This document shows, in pieces, positions 56,699-58,674 of a stretch of DNA of 58,674 nucleotides. Under the pieces are notes generated by a model that searched no databases, had not been told where the DNA came from, and was given only the letters and a program-made list of their open reading frames with translations. The stretch covers positions 1 through 58,674 of the forward strand of contig JAJFUQ010000205.1 of assembly GCA_021372355.1 (NCBI GenBank), in the 5' to 3' direction. Both the position numbers and the translations under genes were made by a program. This stretch comes from Nocardiaceae bacterium. Its GTDB lineage: Bacteria; Actinomycetota; Actinomycetes; Mycobacteriales; Mycobacteriaceae. The stretch's first letter is position 1; each line of letters starts with the position of its first letter.

Positions 56699-58042
56699 TC
56701 ACGGCAAGCCCAGCCAATCCAGGACCGCCGCGGCAGTCCACGATTGCTGCATACTCCCGAGCGGCTCACCCGTGAAGGGTTCGAAGTACTCGGCGAACGT
56801 ACCGTCGCTTGCTTGCCGGAGACCCTCGGCGCGAAGCGCGAGCGAACGTTCGACCCATCCGCGTTGACCGAACGCCCACGAGAACAGCCACGTCATCACC
56901 GGCCAGACCGGTCCGCGCCAGTACTCCCGCGATCGAAAATCGCGCGATACCGGCGACGTCGACGGGGGCACGCGAAACAGCAGATCCGGATGACCGCAGA
57001 AGCGTGGTCCCTCGAAGGTGCGCAGAAGTGTGCGCTCGGTGTCGCGAGGTAGACCGCCGCACAGCAAGGGCGCAAACATCGCGAGGGTTTCCGTCCCTAT
57101 CCAGCGCCCGGACCGCACGTCGAAATCACGCGCGGCGCCGGATCGGGAGTCGGCCGTCGCGGCGACGCCTTCGCGGAATCGCCCGGCCCACTCCCGGAGG
57201 TCGCGCACATCGCCCCTGGGCTTGGAGTGTTCCTCGCCGATCTCGGCGAGCACCTCACACGCCAGCGCGAAGATCGCACTGACGAAGACATCCTCGACGG
57301 CGAAGTCCATGACGTCGGACATCGACTCGTCGTCATAGGACACCGATTTCATCTGTTCGACGAGCCACAGGTAGCGGTCGTACTCGAGGTCGGACGGGCG
57401 CTGCGAAACGTCAGTGACGAAGTTCAGGTCGGCCCGTTCGTAGGGCGGCACCACGCCCGGCCGGATCGCCGCATACGCCCGATCCCACCGCGGCGAGTTG
57501 TCCATTCCGGACTCCCAGCCGTGATAGATCCGGATCCTTCCCTTTCGCTCAGGGTCCCGTGCGGTGGCGAGCCAGCGATGCCACCGCATGAGGTTCTTCC
57601 ACCGGCGATCGAGAAACTCATCGGCAATCGCGCGGGTCGTCGGACCATGGCGGCGCGAATGATCGAGGATGCGTTGCACAGCGATCGCATGGACCGGCGG
57701 TTGGGTGATCCCAGACGTATCGATACCGGCGGGTGCATTCGGAGTCAGGCGCGCGACCTCCCACCGAGCCGGACCCGGGAAATACCCGTCAACGCCATTC
57801 GCGAACACGATGTGCGGGATCATGCCGTTCTGCCATTGGGCGGACAGGAGCGTGTCCAACTCGAGAATCGCGCGCTCGACACTCAACGCGGCGAGTCCCA
57901 CGGTCACGAACGCCGCGTCCCAGCTCCACATGTGTGGGTACAGCTTCGGTGCAGCTGTCGTCATGGTGCCGAGGTCGTTGCCGCGCAACATATATGCAGC
58001 ACGCGCCGCAAGTTGCGTGGCAGTGAATCCTCGACGGTTCAT
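56699..58042 (-). CDS. ggH: glucosylglycerate hydrolase (GH63)
   Basis: 447 residues, matching the actinobacterial glucosylglycerate hydrolase first characterised in Mycolicibacterium hassiacum. Shared stretches include TQLAARAAYMLRGNDLGTMT, LYPHMWSWDAAFV, NGMIPHIVFANGVDGYFPGP, YHGWESGMDNSPRWD and SMQQSWTAAAVLDWLG. The GMDNS Asp and a late conserved Glu are the expected catalytic residues of this (alpha/alpha)6 barrel. It releases glucose and glycerate from glucosylglycerate when cells recover from nitrogen limitation. Cytoplasmic; probably co-transcribed with the YncE-like gene that follows. Confidence 0.93.
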   Translation of the reverse strand: MNRRGFTATQLAARAAYMLRGNDLGTMTTAAPKLYPHMWSWDAAFVTVGLAALSVERAILELDTLLSAQWQNGMIPHIVFANGVDGYFPGPARWEVARLTPNAPAGIDTSGITQPPVHAIAVQRILDHSRRHGPTTRAIADEFLDRRWKNLMRWHRWLATARDPERKGRIRIYHGWESGMDNSPRWDRAYAAIRPGVVPPYERADLNFVTDVSQRPSDLEYDRYLWLVEQMKSVSYDDESMSDVMDFAVEDVFVSAIFALACEVLAEIGEEHSKPRGDVRDLREWAGRFREGVAATADSRSGAARDFDVRSGRWIGTETLAMFAPLLCGGLPRDTERTLLRTFEGPRFCGHPDLLFRVPPSTSPVSRDFRSREYWRGPVWPVMTWLFSWAFGQRGWVERSLALRAEGLRQASDGTFAEYFEPFTGEPLGSMQQSWTAAAVLDWLGLP

Positions 58043-58186
58043 CGTCCTATTCTGCGCAGGTCGACGGCATTTTTCTGGCTGAGTGATCAGGCGGAGTGAG
58101 CAACGGCACGCTTTCTCGTCCCTCGTTGAGTCCTCAATTCACGGTAAACTCGCCGGGGCACAAGCAACGAGGCGCTGGAGGTAGTC

Positions 58187-58674
58187 ATGCGCACAGCATC
58201 ACGTCTCCGGCAGATCGCTATTTCGTTGATCTTGTTTTTGAGCTGCGCGTTCACTCTCACCGGCTGTTTCGGCGAGGCTGCGGCGACGAAGAACGAACTC
58301 CCCGTGGGAGTTGACGAAACCCTCAAAACGGCGATCGACACGCTCTTCACCTGGCGCCCGGCTTTCGACAAGTCCGAAGCCGCGGCATTCCAGCGGGCCC
58401 GGCCCTACGTCACTGCCGAGGTCTTGCCCGTCCTGACCGACCTCGAAGACGAGCCGCCGGCACAGTGGGACACGTGGGCCAAGCAGGGCGCGTTCCTCAC
58501 TCCGACCTTCACGATTGCGCCTGCCCCTGGGACAAAGGACACGTACACCCAGTACACGCGCTGGGTCACGGTGACCCAGCACATCCGGAACGCCAAGGGC
58601 GAGAATCTCGGCGATATCACCTTCGATCTTCGGCCCGTCGTCCTCACGTTCTCGAACGGTGCGTGGCGGATCTC
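58187..58674 (+). CDS. putative lipoprotein, 3' end beyond the window
   Basis: The frame is open from ATG 58187, with GGAGG five bases upstream, to the window edge, giving at least 162 residues. A signal peptide (SRLRQIAISLILFLSCAFTL) ends in the lipobox LTGC. The mature part (ELPVGVDETLKTAIDTLFTW, then RARPYVTAEVLPVLTDLEDE and RWVTVTQHIRNAKGENLGDI) reads as an extracellular, helix-plus-strand domain of a family I do not recognise. The length and C-terminus cannot be judged. Confidence 0.8.
   Translation, partial: MRTASRLRQIAISLILFLSCAFTLTGCFGEAAATKNELPVGVDETLKTAIDTLFTWRPAFDKSEAAAFQRARPYVTAEVLPVLTDLEDEPPAQWDTWAKQGAFLTPTFTIAPAPGTKDTYTQYTRWVTVTQHIRNAKGENLGDITFDLRPVVLTFSNGAWRI

Noticed and set aside
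1..58674. Prophage, genomic island, CRISPR array, tRNA or rRNA genes
   Set aside because: No integrase, transposase, phage structural genes, spaced direct-repeat arrays, or tRNA or rRNA signatures were seen. The only mobile element supported is the dnaB intein.

Overview
This is a high-GC, gene-dense window from an actinobacterium. I place it in the Mycobacteriales (the mycolic-acid lineage of Mycobacterium, Nocardia, Rhodococcus and Gordonia). The main reason is the block at about 32.2-45.6 kb (dnaB, rplI, rpsR, ssb, rpsF, GT87-type membrane proteins, ponA, DUF5318, DUF1707 membrane proteins, padR, ino1). It reproduces the gene order I know from Mycobacterium tuberculosis Rv0058 to Rv0046c. 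A 13E12/DUF222-type HNH protein, an F420-type luciferase-like oxidoreductase, an LpqY-SugABC-type sugar importer, a glucosylglycerate hydrolase, an Rv1819c/BacA-type transporter and Mtb12-like lipoproteins fit the same group. I cannot name genus or species. I see no tRNA, rRNA, CRISPR array, transposase or prophage.

Layout. 0-9 kb is accessory metabolism and regulation: an HNH fragment, a hydrolase/DUF1272 pair opposite a TetR regulator, a DUF1707/PadR pair, a VOC protein, two hotdog thioesterase-like genes opposite a second TetR regulator, a ferredoxin, and a BacA-like transporter/globin/acetyltransferase operon. 9-13 kb holds a tandemly duplicated two-gene cassette (Mtb12-like lipoprotein plus polytopic membrane protein). 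13-19.6 kb is redox-flavoured: an RsrR-like Rrf2 regulator opposite an NmrA-like gene, then a SoxR-type regulator opposite an SDR/QueA-like operon. 19.9-31.5 kb holds secreted DUF5995 proteins, small membrane proteins, hydrolases, a 3-hydroxyacyl-CoA dehydrogenase and an amidohydrolase. 31.8-45.7 kb is the conserved replication, ribosome, cell-wall and inositol block. 45.7-58.7 kb has a second class A PBP, a sugar ABC importer whose ATPase gene is separated from the rest, a DUF2786/metallohydrolase pair, an F420 oxidoreductase, a beta-propeller protein, the glucosylglycerate hydrolase and a lipoprotein cut by the window end.

Points that stand out. dnaB carries a 416-residue intein that starts with Ala, shows the Trp-Cys-Thr signature of class 3 inteins, and has an eight-cysteine zinc-ribbon-like insert in its endonuclease. 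rplI is cut by an in-frame TAG and one DUF5995 gene by an in-frame TGA; each frame continues with recognisable family sequence. Several divergent promoters carry readable operators: a perfect 11-3-11 dyad for one TetR regulator, three related sites for the other, two Rrf2 sites, a SoxR dyad in a 19-bp promoter spacer, and related CGATATA dyads next to both padR genes. Several starts look leaderless (TANNNT six to eight bases before ATG or GTG).

Limits: all identifications come from reading the sequence and remembered family features. No database search was run.
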